This document shows positions 26,686-35,950 of a DNA stretch of 64,000 nt, one piece after another. A model generated the notes under the pieces. The model saw only the letters and a list, made by a program, of their open reading frames with translations, searched no databases and was not told where the DNA came from. Position 1 is the stretch's first letter. Every line of letters starts with the position of its first letter. This DNA is from Colwellia sp. 75C3 (GTDB taxonomy: Bacteria; Pseudomonadota; Gammaproteobacteria; Enterobacterales; Alteromonadaceae), in NCBI RefSeq assembly GCF_002836255.1, contig NZ_PJAU01000054.1:248001-312000 (forward strand), given 5' to 3'. The position numbers and the translations under genes were made by a program.

Positions 26686-28092
26686 TTAGTAAGCGTTTTT
26701 ATTAGTAAAACCTTTAAAAACAGTCAAAAATATAATTTTTATATCTAAACTTAAAGACCAGTTTTTAATATATTGCAGGTCGTACTCAATCCGTTTTTCC
26801 ATTTTATCTAAAGTATCTGTTTCACCTCTGTAACCACTCACCTGAGCCCAACCAGTAATGCCAGGCTTAACTTTATGGCGCAGCATGTAAAACTCTACTT
26901 TTTTACGATATTCTTCATTGTGCGAAACTGCATGTGGCCTAGGGCCAACAATAGACATACTGCCGGTTAGTACATTAATAAATTGCGGTAACTCATCTAA
27001 ACTAGTACGGCGTAAAAAAGCACCAAACGGAGTAACGCGTACATCATTTTTCGTTGCTTGAATTACGATATCGCTATTTTCTTGCACCGTCATTGAGCGG
27101 AATTTCCATACTTTAATTAGCTCACCACCTAAACCATAACGATCTTGTTTGAATAAAACAGGACCTTTAGACGTCAACTTCACGCCTATTGAAACCACAA
27201 TTAATACGGGCAAAATTAGTAATAAAATTGCCATTCCTGCAACAACATCTAAAGTACGTTTCGTTATTTCTCTGAAACCAAAATAAGGAGATTCAAAAAC
27301 ACTTAACGTATCAATATTGCCGACATGATCGATTCTGGCATGCATTAAATTAGAGATTAAAAAGTCTGGCACTATATGTACATCAACAGTTGTATCGCCA
27401 AGTCGAGCCAAAATATCCGCAATGCGCTTTTCAGCCTGAAAAGGTAAGGCTAAAAAAATCACATCTAAACGACCCGCTTTAGCTTGTTCAATGGCTTGCT
27501 CTATTGTGCCCACAATATTCAAGTGGCCTTGGTCAAAAAGACGACCTACTTTTCGATCTTCAAAAAATCCAATGCAGTCATAGCCTAATTCACCATAAGT
27601 ATTAATTTGTTGAAAAATATTCTCACCCGCTTTAGTCGCTCCTATAATGGCAACTTTGCGCATACTCAAACCCATATTGCGGCGGCTCTTTTTATAAATT
27701 TGGCTGCATAAACGCCATGAAAATAAACTAATAAGACTACAAAAAAACCACAGAGTGACCGTCACTCGAGATAACTGTTCTGAAAACTTAAAAATGAATG
27801 CAAATATTAATAAGGCCAAAAAGGATAAAATTAATGTCCCCCATGCATTCGCTACCATGTCTCTAAATTTACCCGCTCGCCATGAACGGTATAAATTAAA
27901 TGCCTCTGCTATATATAGAAAAGCGAACAAAACAATGAGTAGTATTGATAAATAACCAAGACCCATCGATACGCCATAAATGCTTGTTGAAAAAACCAAA
28001 GATAAAGTGATAAAAAATGAATCGAGAAAACGATAAAATAGCGAGCCACTATGACTTGTAGCGTTGAAAGTTTGTGAATTGATAATAAGCAC
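26686..28092 (-). CDS. Undecaprenyl-phosphate hexose-1-phosphate transferase (WcaJ/WbaP type)
   Basis: 468 residues. Four N-terminal membrane helices, a nucleotide-binding-like CoA_binding_3 middle region (VAIIGATKAGENIF) and a C-terminal bacterial sugar transferase domain with KRTLDVVAGMAILLLILPVL, FKQDRYG and the conserved DELPQFINVLTGSMSIVGPRP. It starts the repeat unit by moving a hexose phosphate, usually glucose, from UDP-sugar to undecaprenyl phosphate. The start is a GTG at 28092; no better ATG is present. REP copies begin about 180 bp upstream. Confidence 0.93.
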   Translation of the reverse strand: MLIINSQTFNATSHSGSLFYRFLDSFFITLSLVFSTSIYGVSMGLGYLSILLIVLFAFLYIAEAFNLYRSWRAGKFRDMVANAWGTLILSFLALLIFAFIFKFSEQLSRVTVTLWFFCSLISLFSWRLCSQIYKKSRRNMGLSMRKVAIIGATKAGENIFQQINTYGELGYDCIGFFEDRKVGRLFDQGHLNIVGTIEQAIEQAKAGRLDVIFLALPFQAEKRIADILARLGDTTVDVHIVPDFLISNLMHARIDHVGNIDTLSVFESPYFGFREITKRTLDVVAGMAILLLILPVLIVVSIGVKLTSKGPVLFKQDRYGLGGELIKVWKFRSMTVQENSDIVIQATKNDVRVTPFGAFLRRTSLDELPQFINVLTGSMSIVGPRPHAVSHNEEYRKKVEFYMLRHKVKPGITGWAQVSGYRGETDTLDKMEKRIEYDLQYIKNWSLSLDIKIIFLTVFKGFTNKNAY

Positions 28093-28261
28093 TCTGTGTT
28101 AGGTTAAACGATTTATGTCAGCGCAACCCTAGCAAAGGCCTACTCGAAATATGCGTGCATTATATAGACTAAGCATTAGAGTTAATGTTAAGAATTGATT
28201 GAAATGTAGTGGATCCACACCCTATATTGTAATCAATCGTTACCGAAGAATAAGAGCATAG

Positions 28262-28640
28262 TGAGAACCGATTGTAGGAGCCAGTTGTAGGAGCCGGCTT
28301 TAGCCGCGAAAATGGCTTTCCAAACATTCCAGAAAACGCCGTAGGAGCCAGTTGTAGGAGCCAGCTTTAGCTGCGAACATTGTAGGAGTCGGCTTTAGCC
28401 GCGAACATTGTAGGAGTCGGCTTTAGCCGCGAACATTGTAGGAGCAAGCTTAAGCTGCGAATGTATTATCACGAACATGGATGAATAATCTCCCATTCGG
28501 AATAACACCATTCCGCGTATATCTCCATTCGGGCGTAAACACCCTCCTACAAAAAGAACATCGCAAAAATTGTAGAAACACCTGTAGGAGCCGGCTTTAG
28601 CCGCGAACATTATTCGCGAACATTATTCGCGAACATTACC
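28262..28640. repeat. REP island 1
   Basis: At least seven copies of the GTAGGAGCCGGCTTTAGCCG-type REP (for example 28381-28408, 28409-28436, 28583-28610) and one copy of the CGGGCGTAAACACCCTCCTA type (28527-28552). The CGGCTTTAGCCG core is a small hairpin; GTAG lies just before it. Most copies lie in direct tandem with 28-bp spacing. No gene is present between 28093 and 28699. Confidence 0.9.
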
Positions 28641-29535
28641 ATTCAAATGCCTTTCGTCATTGATAAAACAAATTCGGGCGTAAACACCCTCCTACAAAAT
28701 CATAAATATATGCAATCCCAATGGGGATAATCACCAACCGTTCTCACAATATTCGCTCTTAATGGGTTTGCCACCGTATAACGCATAACACGCTTAAAAT
28801 CTTCATCACTGCGAATGCAATGATCATGAAAACCTGACTGCCATATTTTCATCGAACTATATAAACTTAAATTTAACGAACGACTAGCACCTCCTTTTAC
28901 TCTACCAACCACATCACTCAAACTTATATCACCCGACAAGTTAAATACCCAATGAAAATGGTCGGGCATAACAACAAAGCCAACGGTTGAGGTAAATTGA
29001 TTAAAATCAGATTGTTTTAGGTGATTAATTAAAATGCGGGCATGATAAAAATCATTACATTGTAGGAGCGAGCTTTAGCCGCGAACATTATTCGCGAACA
29101 TTACCATTCAAATGCCTTTTGTCATTGATAAAACAAATTCGGGCGTAAACACCCTCCTACAAAATCATAAATATATGCAATCCCAATGGGGATAATCACC
29201 AACCGTTGTCACAATATTCGCTCTTAATGGATTGGCCACCGTATAACGCATAACACGCTTAAAATCTTCATCACTACGAATGCAATGATCATGAAAACCT
29301 GCCTGCCATATTTTCATCGAACTATATAAACTTAAATTTAACGAACGACTAGCACCTCCTTTTACTCTACCAACCACATCACTCAAACTTATATCACCCG
29401 ACAAGTTAAATACCCAATGAAAATGGTCGGGCATAACAACAAAGCCAACGGTTGAGGTAAATTGATTAAAATCAGATTGTTTTAGGTGATTAATTAAAAT
29501 GCGGGCATTATAAAAGTCTTTAAAAAGAGGAGTTC
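28583..29535. repeat. Tandem duplication of about 475 bp including part of the RAYT gene
   Basis: Two near-identical blocks, 28583-29055 and 29061-29530, share a REP, an inverted REP and the 3' part of the REP-associated transposase gene. The only differences seen are single bases plus a short GCGAACATTATTC duplication in the first block. The junction lies inside a REP, so REP-mediated recombination or transposase action is likely. Confidence 0.85.
28700..29056 (-). pseudogene. 5'-truncated copy of the RAYT transposase gene
   Basis: The last about 117 codons of the neighbouring RAYT, beginning in frame at NDFYHARILI and running to the stop, with the HFH and Tyr motifs kept and one changed residue (Ser for Ala in WQSGFH). 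The first about 35 codons are replaced by REP sequence, so no proper start remains; only an internal ATG at 28969 could begin an 89-residue peptide without full catalytic fold. It is the upstream half of the tandem duplication. Confidence 0.88.
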
Positions 29536-29620
29536 GTTCATGGGTAACAGCAGTAACAAAATAAGATTGGCCTTGTAGAGATACCCGACCTTTACGCAAA
29601 TCCTTTGCATGATATGACAT
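29165..29620 (-). CDS. REP-associated tyrosine transposase (RAYT, Y1_Tnp/IS200-like)
   Basis: 151 residues. The HUH motif is H66-F-H68 in MPDHFHWVF, and the catalytic Tyr is Y126 in VMRYTVANPLRA; both are intact. RAYTs nick single-stranded REP hairpins with a GTAG-type tetranucleotide and are domesticated, usually single-copy relatives of IS200/IS605 transposases. Here the gene is flanked on both sides by REPs with GTAGGAG before the hairpin, which fits. ATG 29620 (MSYHAKDLRKG) is preferred to the longer reading from 29662. It is not part of an IS: no terminal repeats typical of IS elements are seen. Confidence 0.93.
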   Translation of the reverse strand: MSYHAKDLRKGRVSLQGQSYFVTAVTHERTPLFKDFYNARILINHLKQSDFNQFTSTVGFVVMPDHFHWVFNLSGDISLSDVVGRVKGGASRSLNLSLYSSMKIWQAGFHDHCIRSDEDFKRVMRYTVANPLRANIVTTVGDYPHWDCIYL

Positions 29621-29699
29621 ATTTTGTTTTGAATTTAGGCAATAACTTAAAATATAGCCCAAATTAAAATAAACATTAATTCAAACCCAATTCACTTTA

Positions 29700-29963
29700 T
29701 CCATTCGGGCATAAACACCAATACGTTCGGGCGTAAACACCCTCCTACAAAACACCACTCCTCTGTAGAACCCCGCTGTAAGAACAGGCCGTAGGAGCAG
29801 GCTTTAGCCGCGAACAATGCGAACAATATGAACAATAGAAAAATGCGACAATTCGAACAATGCGAACAATGCGAACAATTCGAACAGTACAAATGCCCTT
29901 AATCACTAACCGTAATCATCAAACATTAAAAACACACATTCGGGCGTAAACACCCTCCTACAA
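29700..29963. repeat. REP island 2 with a 9-bp GCGAACAAT tandem array
   Basis: Three CGGGCGTAAACACCCTCCTA-type copies (one degenerate at 29703, others at 29726-29749 and 29938-29962) and one GTAGGAGCAGGCTTTAGCCG copy (29790-29815). The last is followed by about 8 degenerate copies of GCGAACAAT from 29810 to 29887, which looks like a REP end that has been amplified by slippage. No gene lies between 29621 and 29973. Confidence 0.85.
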
Positions 29964-29973
29964 AACCATCACC

Positions 29974-30429
29974 TTATCGCTCAAAGTACCACTTTGTATG
30001 CAAATGCACTTGCTCATCAGCTTTCAAAGCATCTAGCTCAAACCATCTGTAGCCATTATGTTGAATATCCATAGGTAGGTTATCTAGCTCTTGATCAAGC
30101 TTTAAAATATAGGCTATAGCAACGTAGTGAGTACTAAACTCATCACCAAAAACATTATCCGTATAAAAATGGTCAAAAGGCCCTAATAACTCAGCTTGCT
30201 CTATTGAATACTCAGTACCTAACTCATCTTTAGTTAAACGCTTAAAAGCATCAGCCATAGCTTCATCTTTTAAAATACGCCCACCAGGTACAAACCAAAA
30301 ATCTTTCGCTGGCCTATTCAACCTTTCGCCAAGCAAAGCCTGTCCTTGCTTATTGATTACAACTAAATCAATTGAAACTAATGGCGTACTTTCGATTACA
30401 GTAGAAAAAGTATTCTTATCTAAAAACAC
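29974..30429 (-). CDS. gmm: GDP-mannose mannosyl hydrolase (Nudix)
   Basis: 151 residues. The Nudix-like box reads GGRILKDEAMADAFKRLTKDELG, the altered form in which the usual REUxEE glutamates are partly replaced, as in Gmm/WcaH. The N-terminal PLVSIDLVVINKQGQ and FWFVPGGR segments fit the same family. Gmm splits GDP-mannose or GDP-glucose to GDP and sugar and may balance the GDP-mannose pool for fucose synthesis. It starts with GTG at 30429, AGGAA 6 nt upstream, and follows fcl by 2 bp. Confidence 0.9.
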   Translation of the reverse strand: MFLDKNTFSTVIESTPLVSIDLVVINKQGQALLGERLNRPAKDFWFVPGGRILKDEAMADAFKRLTKDELGTEYSIEQAELLGPFDHFYTDNVFGDEFSTHYVAIAYILKLDQELDNLPMDIQHNGYRWFELDALKADEQVHLHTKWYFER

Positions 30430-30431
30430 AA

Positions 30432-31391
30432 CTATTTCCTAAAACTATCTTGGTTCGCTAAAAACCACTCATACGTTTCAGCTAAACCTTGCTCTAATGA
30501 AATAGAATACTGCCAACCTAAATCCTTTAAGCGAGATACATCCATTAGTTTACGAGGTGCGCCATCAGGTTTAGTTGCATCAAAAGAAATTGTGCCTGTA
30601 AAACCAACCACTTTAGCCACTGTTTCAACTAGTTCACGGATAGTACAATCAACACCTGTACCTACGTTAATGTGGCTTAGCATTTCTTGAGTATTCGCTT
30701 GGTATACATCATTACTTAAATTCATAACATGTATTGAAGCTGCAGCCATATCATTTACATGCAAAAACTCACGCATTGGTTTGCCCGAGCCCCAAGCCGT
30801 TACTTCTGCTAAACCATTAAGTTGTGCCTCATGAAAACGTCGTAATAAAGCAGGAATTACATGAGAGTTTTCAGGATGGAAGTTATCATTTTCACCATAA
30901 AGGTTGGTAGGCATAACAGAGCGATAATTACGACCATACTGACGATTGTATGATTCACATAACTTAATACCAGCAATTTTAGCAATAGCATAAGGTTCGT
31001 TAGTTGGCTCGAGAGTACCTGTTAACAAAGCTGTTTCTGTCATTGGCTGTTCAGCCAATTTAGGGTAAATACAACTTGACCCTAAAAACAATAAATCTTG
31101 AACACCAGCTAAGTGCGCACCATGAATAATATTGCACTGAATCATCAAGTTTTGATGTATAAACTCAGCGGGGTAAGTATTGTTAGCAACAATCCCGCCC
31201 ACTTTAGCCGCAGCTAAATAAACTTGGTCAATATTTTCAGACGCAAAAAAATCAGCAACTGCTTGCTGATTTAATAAATCCAACTCTGAACGTGTACGTA
31301 AAACCAGTTCTACATCCGTTTGTTGTTCTAACTGACGAACGATAGCCGAACCCACCATACCGCGGTGTCCAGCAACAAATATTCTTTTCAT
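30432..31391 (-). CDS. fcl: GDP-L-fucose synthase
   Basis: 319 residues of the extended SDR family. The NADP site is [11 protein letters not shown]; the catalytic Ser-Tyr-Lys set is in GSSCIYPK and [31 protein letters not shown] is a family hallmark. It epimerises and reduces GDP-4-keto-6-deoxy-mannose, the Gmd product, to GDP-L-fucose. The RBS AAAGGA is just before the ATG. With gmd upstream and gmm downstream it makes a compact GDP-sugar set like that of colanic acid loci. Confidence 0.95.
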   Translation of the reverse strand: MKRIFVAGHRGMVGSAIVRQLEQQTDVELVLRTRSELDLLNQQAVADFFASENIDQVYLAAAKVGGIVANNTYPAEFIHQNLMIQCNIIHGAHLAGVQDLLFLGSSCIYPKLAEQPMTETALLTGTLEPTNEPYAIAKIAGIKLCESYNRQYGRNYRSVMPTNLYGENDNFHPENSHVIPALLRRFHEAQLNGLAEVTAWGSGKPMREFLHVNDMAAASIHVMNLSNDVYQANTQEMLSHINVGTGVDCTIRELVETVAKVVGFTGTISFDATKPDGAPRKLMDVSRLKDLGWQYSISLEQGLAETYEWFLANQDSFRK

Positions 31392-31399
31392 GATAATCC

Positions 31400-31555
31400 T
31401 TTAGGGAGGTTAAAGTTAGAAAGTATAAAGGTACAAGGAAAAGCCACCCTTTCAACTAGCACCTAGCTACTTTCCAACTTTCTACTTGCACCTTTGTACT
31501 TATATCTTTTTACTTGTATCTTGTTATTTATAACTTTCTACTTTCAAACTTTTAC
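31400..31555. repeat. Purine-rich degenerate repeat between gmd and fcl
   Basis: Read on the minus strand the spacer is made of degenerate words such as GTAGAAAGTT, AAGTACAAAGG and GGAAAGTAGC, closely like the 22-bp tandem array on the other side of gmd. No gene or hairpin seen. Confidence 0.7.
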
Positions 31556-32677
31556 TTATTCCACCGACACACGAACATCATGGCCATGGGCTTTTAACAA
31601 CGCATGCTGCTTAGCTTTACTTAAGTCATTTTGAACCATTTCAGCACACATTTCTTCAACAGTAATCTGTGGTACCCAACCTAATTTTTCTTTCGCTTTA
31701 CTAGGGTCACCAAGTAAAGTTTCAACTTCAGCTGGGCGGAAGTAACGAGGGTCAACTTTAACAATTACATCACCAACGTTAAGTGCATGAGCATTGTCGC
31801 CTTCAATAGCGGTAACCGTACCTACTTCATCAAGTTCTGTACCAGTGAACTCTAAAGTAATACCTAGCTCTTTAGCTGATAAACTTACAAATTCACGTAC
31901 TGAGATTTGTTTACCTGTAGCAATAACAAAATCATCAGCAACGTCTTGTTGCAACATCATCCACTGCATACGTACGTAATCTTTAGCATGACCCCAATCA
32001 CGTAAAGCATCCATGTTACCTAAATATAAACAAGATTCTAAACCTTGAGAGATATTAGTTAAGGCACGAGTTATTTTACGAGTAACAAAGGTTTCACCAC
32101 GACGAGGTGACTCATGGTTAAACAAAATACCATTACACGCATACATACCATAAGATTCACGATAGTTAACCACTATCCAATACGCATACATTTTAGCAAC
32201 AGCATAAGGCGAACGCGGGTGGAATGGCGTAGTCTCTTTTTGTGGGATCTCTTGCACTTCACCATAAAGCTCTGAAGTAGAAGCTTGATAAAACTTAGTC
32301 TTTTTCTCCATACCTAAAAAGCGAATAGCTTCAAGTAAACGTAACGTACCCATAGCATCTACATCTGCAGTATATTCAGGGCATTCAAACGAAACAGCAA
32401 CGTGAGACTGTGCACCTAGGTTATACACCTCATCAGGCTGAACATCTTTAATGATACGTGTTAAATTTGAAGAATCGGTTAAATCACCATAATGTAAAAA
32501 GAAGCTAGGGCTCTCTTCATGACTATCTTGATAAATATGATCGACACGCTCAGTGTTTAATGACGATGCACGACGTTTAATGCCATGAACTTCATAACCT
32601 TTTTCTAAAAGTAACTCGGCAAGGTAAGAACCATCCTGGCCAGTAACACCTGTGATTAACGCAACTTTCTTTGACAT
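31556..32677 (-). CDS. gmd: GDP-mannose 4,6-dehydratase
   Basis: 373 residues from ATG 32677 ([23 protein letters not shown]); a longer reading from 32755 adds a segment with no family match. Key features are the GxxGxxG dinucleotide fold, the catalytic Thr/Tyr-Lys region ([17 protein letters not shown] and [12 protein letters not shown]) and [16 protein letters not shown]. It converts GDP-D-mannose to GDP-4-keto-6-deoxy-mannose, feeding Fcl. It is bracketed by related purine-rich repeats, so the gene may have moved as a unit. Confidence 0.96.
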   Translation of the reverse strand: MSKKVALITGVTGQDGSYLAELLLEKGYEVHGIKRRASSLNTERVDHIYQDSHEESPSFFLHYGDLTDSSNLTRIIKDVQPDEVYNLGAQSHVAVSFECPEYTADVDAMGTLRLLEAIRFLGMEKKTKFYQASTSELYGEVQEIPQKETTPFHPRSPYAVAKMYAYWIVVNYRESYGMYACNGILFNHESPRRGETFVTRKITRALTNISQGLESCLYLGNMDALRDWGHAKDYVRMQWMMLQQDVADDFVIATGKQISVREFVSLSAKELGITLEFTGTELDEVGTVTAIEGDNAHALNVGDVIVKVDPRYFRPAEVETLLGDPSKAKEKLGWVPQITVEEMCAEMVQNDLSKAKQHALLKAHGHDVRVSVE

Positions 32678-32784
32678 TTTCAATATCCCTAAAATTTTAC
32701 AAGCTTCAATGCTTGCACTTTCAATATATAAATTTTCATTAAGTGAGAAAATCACCAGTCATGAGAAAAAGGTTCTCGAGTACT

Positions 32785-32860
32785 TTTACTTCAACCTTTA
32801 TACTTATCCCTTCCTAACTTTCTACTTATCCCTTCCAAACTTTCCACTTATCTTTTCCCG
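32785..32860. repeat. 22-bp purine-rich tandem repeat upstream of gmd
   Basis: On the minus strand: ATAAGTGGAAAGTTTGGAAG, ATAAGTAGAAAGTTAGGAAG and ATAAGTATAAAGGTTGAAG follow each other at a 22-bp period. The first unit overlaps the stop codon of the WecG-family gene. Related words fill the spacer on the other side of gmd. Confidence 0.85.
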
Positions 32861-33612
32861 CTTAATTTATGCTTCAACAACTGTTTTCCAAAATGCCAGA
32901 TAAACCTAGGGTTTGTCGAAAAATACCTCCGCCATAAGCGCTTAGGTTCAGAACACAATCTAAACAACCATTCCAAGCCTATTTTTTGCATCCAACGTGG
33001 TGCATGTTTTTTTGAACCTGCAATAAAATCGTATGCTGCACCAACACCTAACATTACACAGTTTAATTGGCTTTTATGTTCAGCCATCCAACGCTCTTGC
33101 TTTGGGCAACCAATACCCACAAATAAAACATTTACTTTAGCGGCATTCATTGCAGCCACAACACCGGCATCTTCATCCTCTGTTAAAGGACGAAACGGAG
33201 GAGAAAAGGCATAAGTAATATTAATATCAGGATAACTTGCTACTAGCTTTTCTTTAACGGTATTAAGTAGGGCTTCAGAACTACCACCATAAAAGCCAAT
33301 ATTTAGCGACTTTTCTCCTGATGCAGCACAAATTGCATTCATGATATCTTGTCCACGGACCTGCTTAGCATCTGAGTGCCCTAGTAATTTTTGTGCCCAA
33401 GAGAGTGGTTTGCCATCAGGAATAACTAAGTCGGCATCATTAACTATATTGGCAAATTCTGGTGAGTCATATACTTCCATACACATATGAACATTTGAAA
33501 CACAAACATAAGCGCCTTCATTTTTTTTGGCTAGTATTTCAACTTCATCAAGGGCTCTATCAACAGTAGTAATATTAACTTCCATAGAGATAATCGTACT
33601 TCGTTTATTCAT
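32848..33612 (-). CDS. WecG/TagA/CpsF-family glycosyltransferase
   Basis: 254 residues, typical of the family. Signature parts are VSNVHMCMEV, DADLVIPDGKPLSWAQ, RGQDIM, IGFYGGS and LFVGIGCPKQERWMAEHK. These enzymes add an N-acetylmannosaminuronic acid, N-acetylmannosamine or glucose unit to a lipid-linked sugar, often as the second step of repeat assembly. It overlaps the stop of the upstream glycosyltransferase gene (TAATG), so translation is coupled. Its tail includes the first unit of the tandem repeat. Confidence 0.9.
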   Translation of the reverse strand: MNKRSTIISMEVNITTVDRALDEVEILAKKNEGAYVCVSNVHMCMEVYDSPEFANIVNDADLVIPDGKPLSWAQKLLGHSDAKQVRGQDIMNAICAASGEKSLNIGFYGGSSEALLNTVKEKLVASYPDINITYAFSPPFRPLTEDEDAGVVAAMNAAKVNVLFVGIGCPKQERWMAEHKSQLNCVMLGVGAAYDFIAGSKKHAPRWMQKIGLEWLFRLCSEPKRLWRRYFSTNPRFIWHFGKQLLKHKLSGKR

Positions 33613-34766
33613 TATCGCTTTTTTGCCTCGTCAATTGCCTGTTGGTATATATCCATCAGCATTTCATAATTTTTTTCTGCTGTGTATTTTTCTAAATACT
33701 CCGCGCGGGCATTCCGACCCATGCGTAAACATTCATCGGGGTTGTTAATTAACCACTGAGCCTTATTGGTCAGATCTGCTGAGTTACCAGCTTCAAAATG
33801 TAAACCTGTTTCACCATCGGTTACTATTTCTTCCATACTACCTAAGCGACTGCATAGTACAGGGGTACCACATGCAAAAGATTCAACTATCGCCATAGGA
33901 AATCCTTCATAACATACTGAAGGAACCACAATAAATTGTGCACTTCCAATGGCTGTAAGGACATATTTTTTTTCTTTTTTACCAAGTTGGGAAATCCATC
34001 GGTTGCCATGAGCTAACGCGTCCCCGTCACCAATGATATCCAGAGAAAAATCAATATTTACCCAAGCTTCATTAAGAATATTAATTCCTTTCTCGTCACT
34101 TAATCGACCAACAAATACAGCCTTTGGTTGGCGATTAACTTCACTAATGTCACCGTCATCAATAGTAAAGTTAGGCTTAACGGATAATTTTTCAGCAGGC
34201 CATCCAGCAGTAATATATTTATTTTTTTGAAATTCAGTAAGCGTTATAAAACGATCCACTGTATGCTGCCAAGTACCAAGTTTTTTATGTACCTCTACCA
34301 TTAAGGCTAAAGCAAACGTACCTAACAAAGAGCCACGATACACCTTTTTAGGTACCGCCCACCATGCACTGCCTTTAATACTTTTCTCAACAATGCGACC
34401 ATCATGCATTAATAAAGCAGTAGGACACACAGCCCTATAATTATGCAGCGTATGCACAATAGGAATACCCATATGTTTACAGGCATAAAAAATAGCGGGT
34501 GACATCACAGGGAAGTAATTATGCACATGCACAACATTAGGGTTTTCCAATCTTAAAAGCTGCTTAAATTTCACATATTGTGAGATTGAAAAGACCACAC
34601 CTATAGCGGCGAGTATTTTGCTAAGCACCGTGGTTATGCCATCGTTGCTTACACAATGTAAAACAACTTCTTCTCCTTGAGTAACAAGCAATTTTTGCTC
34701 ACTGGCCAATACAGAATCTTCACCGCCAGAGATTTGATAATTATTGTGGGCTATGAGTATCTTCAT
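33612..34766 (-). CDS. Glycosyltransferase, GT4 family
   Basis: 384 residues of the GT-B fold. The N-terminal half shows the GGEDSVLASEQKLL motif near the sugar-acceptor domain; the C-terminal half has VGRLSDEKGINIL and the nucleotide-sugar motif PSVCYEGFPMAIVESFACGTPVLCS (E-x7-E). It is a retaining enzyme that adds one sugar to the lipid-linked repeat on the cytosolic face. Donor sugar not predictable. It overlaps both neighbours by 1-4 bp. Confidence 0.9.
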   Translation of the reverse strand: MKILIAHNNYQISGGEDSVLASEQKLLVTQGEEVVLHCVSNDGITTVLSKILAAIGVVFSISQYVKFKQLLRLENPNVVHVHNYFPVMSPAIFYACKHMGIPIVHTLHNYRAVCPTALLMHDGRIVEKSIKGSAWWAVPKKVYRGSLLGTFALALMVEVHKKLGTWQHTVDRFITLTEFQKNKYITAGWPAEKLSVKPNFTIDDGDISEVNRQPKAVFVGRLSDEKGINILNEAWVNIDFSLDIIGDGDALAHGNRWISQLGKKEKKYVLTAIGSAQFIVVPSVCYEGFPMAIVESFACGTPVLCSRLGSMEEIVTDGETGLHFEAGNSADLTNKAQWLINNPDECLRMGRNARAEYLEKYTAEKNYEMLMDIYQQAIDEAKKR

Positions 34767-35950
34767 TCATGGACTCCTTTCCTATAATAATTCCCTATAA
34801 GCAAAAATAGGGAGAATAAATACAAAGGGAATACTGTAGTTACCAGCACGCTTTCAAACAAACCTACTATTAAGAAAAACAAATAACCTGTCAGCATTAT
34901 TTTTTTTATTTCTTTATTTAACAAACCATTCATTATTGACAAATATGACCACTGCATAAGAAACCATAAAGTAAACCCAAACAAACCCAAGGTAACTAAC
35001 TGTTGTAAAACTTCATTATGAGCAGTACCAGCCTCAAGGTAGTAGTCATAAAGAAGCAGTTCAACAGAATTTATTCCATGACCGAAAAATATTGAGTCAC
35101 TAAATTCTGAGATTAACGCATCCCATAAAGGAGTTCTACCGGAGTAGGAATTGGCATTTTCGCCACCATAAGCATTAAAATATTCATTGATATACTCAAA
35201 CCTTAAAACAACCACTAAAATGACAGCTATAAATACAAAGAAAAGTACACTAACAGATATTTTCTTTTTATCTTTATCAAACCCATATGACAAAAAAAGT
35301 GCGGCAAATAGAGCGCCAATACTGCTTTTTGAAAAACAGAGAAATACTATAGTTAGGATTAAAGCCAGCCCACATATCGCATGCCTTTTTTCTATAAATC
35401 CCGAAGCCCAACCAGCTGCAACAAATAGTGCTATTAGCGACGCTGGTCTACCAACCCCAACTGCATCCTTATAACCAAGGTACATGGCGCGACTTGAAGA
35501 ACCTGCATACTCTTGTGCAAAATCCAAAGTAAAAATTCCGATAACAAAAAACATCAAAGAAGAAATTAATGCTGCTTGAAAAAAAGTTTTTAACAGTTCA
35601 TCTTTTCGTATCGCCAAGAATAAAAATAGCACGACAAATACTCTTATTATTTCTTTGATATAAAGAGATAGGCTATAAGTATAGTTTTCATTTATCGACC
35701 AGGTATGGCTTAAAAGTCCAATACATACATATATAAACACTGGGATTAATACTCTAATATATCTATCTTCTTTTTTAGCCTTAGATAAAAACAACAACAA
35801 AAACAAAATATCAATTAGCGCAAATGCCATCGTCCCAAAAAATGTATTACTTCTAAAAAATAACGCAACCAATGGCACTTGTAGGAAAAGAAGTGAAAAG
35901 TAAATAATTGCCAATGTGTTTATTCGTATTTCCCACTTATTATTCACCAT
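34763..35950 (-). CDS. O-antigen polymerase/ligase-like membrane protein (Wzy type)
   Basis: 395 residues with about 11 membrane helices and one large periplasmic loop near residues 250-320 that contains SGRTPLWDALISEFSDSIFFGHGINSVE and EAGTAHNEVLQQLVTLG. The His of the AHNEVLQ motif and the preceding GRTPLW segment are typical of Wzy_C/O-antigen ligase proteins. In this locus it is the best candidate for the polymerase joining repeat units at the periplasmic face. ATG 35950 is preferred over GTG 35968. It overlaps the downstream gene's start by 4 bp. Confidence 0.85.
   Translation of the reverse strand: MVNNKWEIRINTLAIIYFSLLFLQVPLVALFFRSNTFFGTMAFALIDILFLLLFLSKAKKEDRYIRVLIPVFIYVCIGLLSHTWSINENYTYSLSLYIKEIIRVFVVLFLFLAIRKDELLKTFFQAALISSLMFFVIGIFTLDFAQEYAGSSSRAMYLGYKDAVGVGRPASLIALFVAAGWASGFIEKRHAICGLALILTIVFLCFSKSSIGALFAALFLSYGFDKDKKKISVSVLFFVFIAVILVVVLRFEYINEYFNAYGGENANSYSGRTPLWDALISEFSDSIFFGHGINSVELLLYDYYLEAGTAHNEVLQQLVTLGLFGFTLWFLMQWSYLSIMNGLLNKEIKKIMLTGYLFFLIVGLFESVLVTTVFPLYLFSLFLLIGNYYRKGVHE

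Noticed and set aside
28700-29620. Insertion sequence of the IS200/IS605 group
   Set aside because: No IS ends, no tnpB, and the flanks are REPs, so this is a domesticated RAYT rather than an IS.
29692-29892. Cys-rich 66-residue minus-strand frame
   Set aside because: The SNCSHCSHC pattern is a translation of the GCGAACAAT repeats and REPs.
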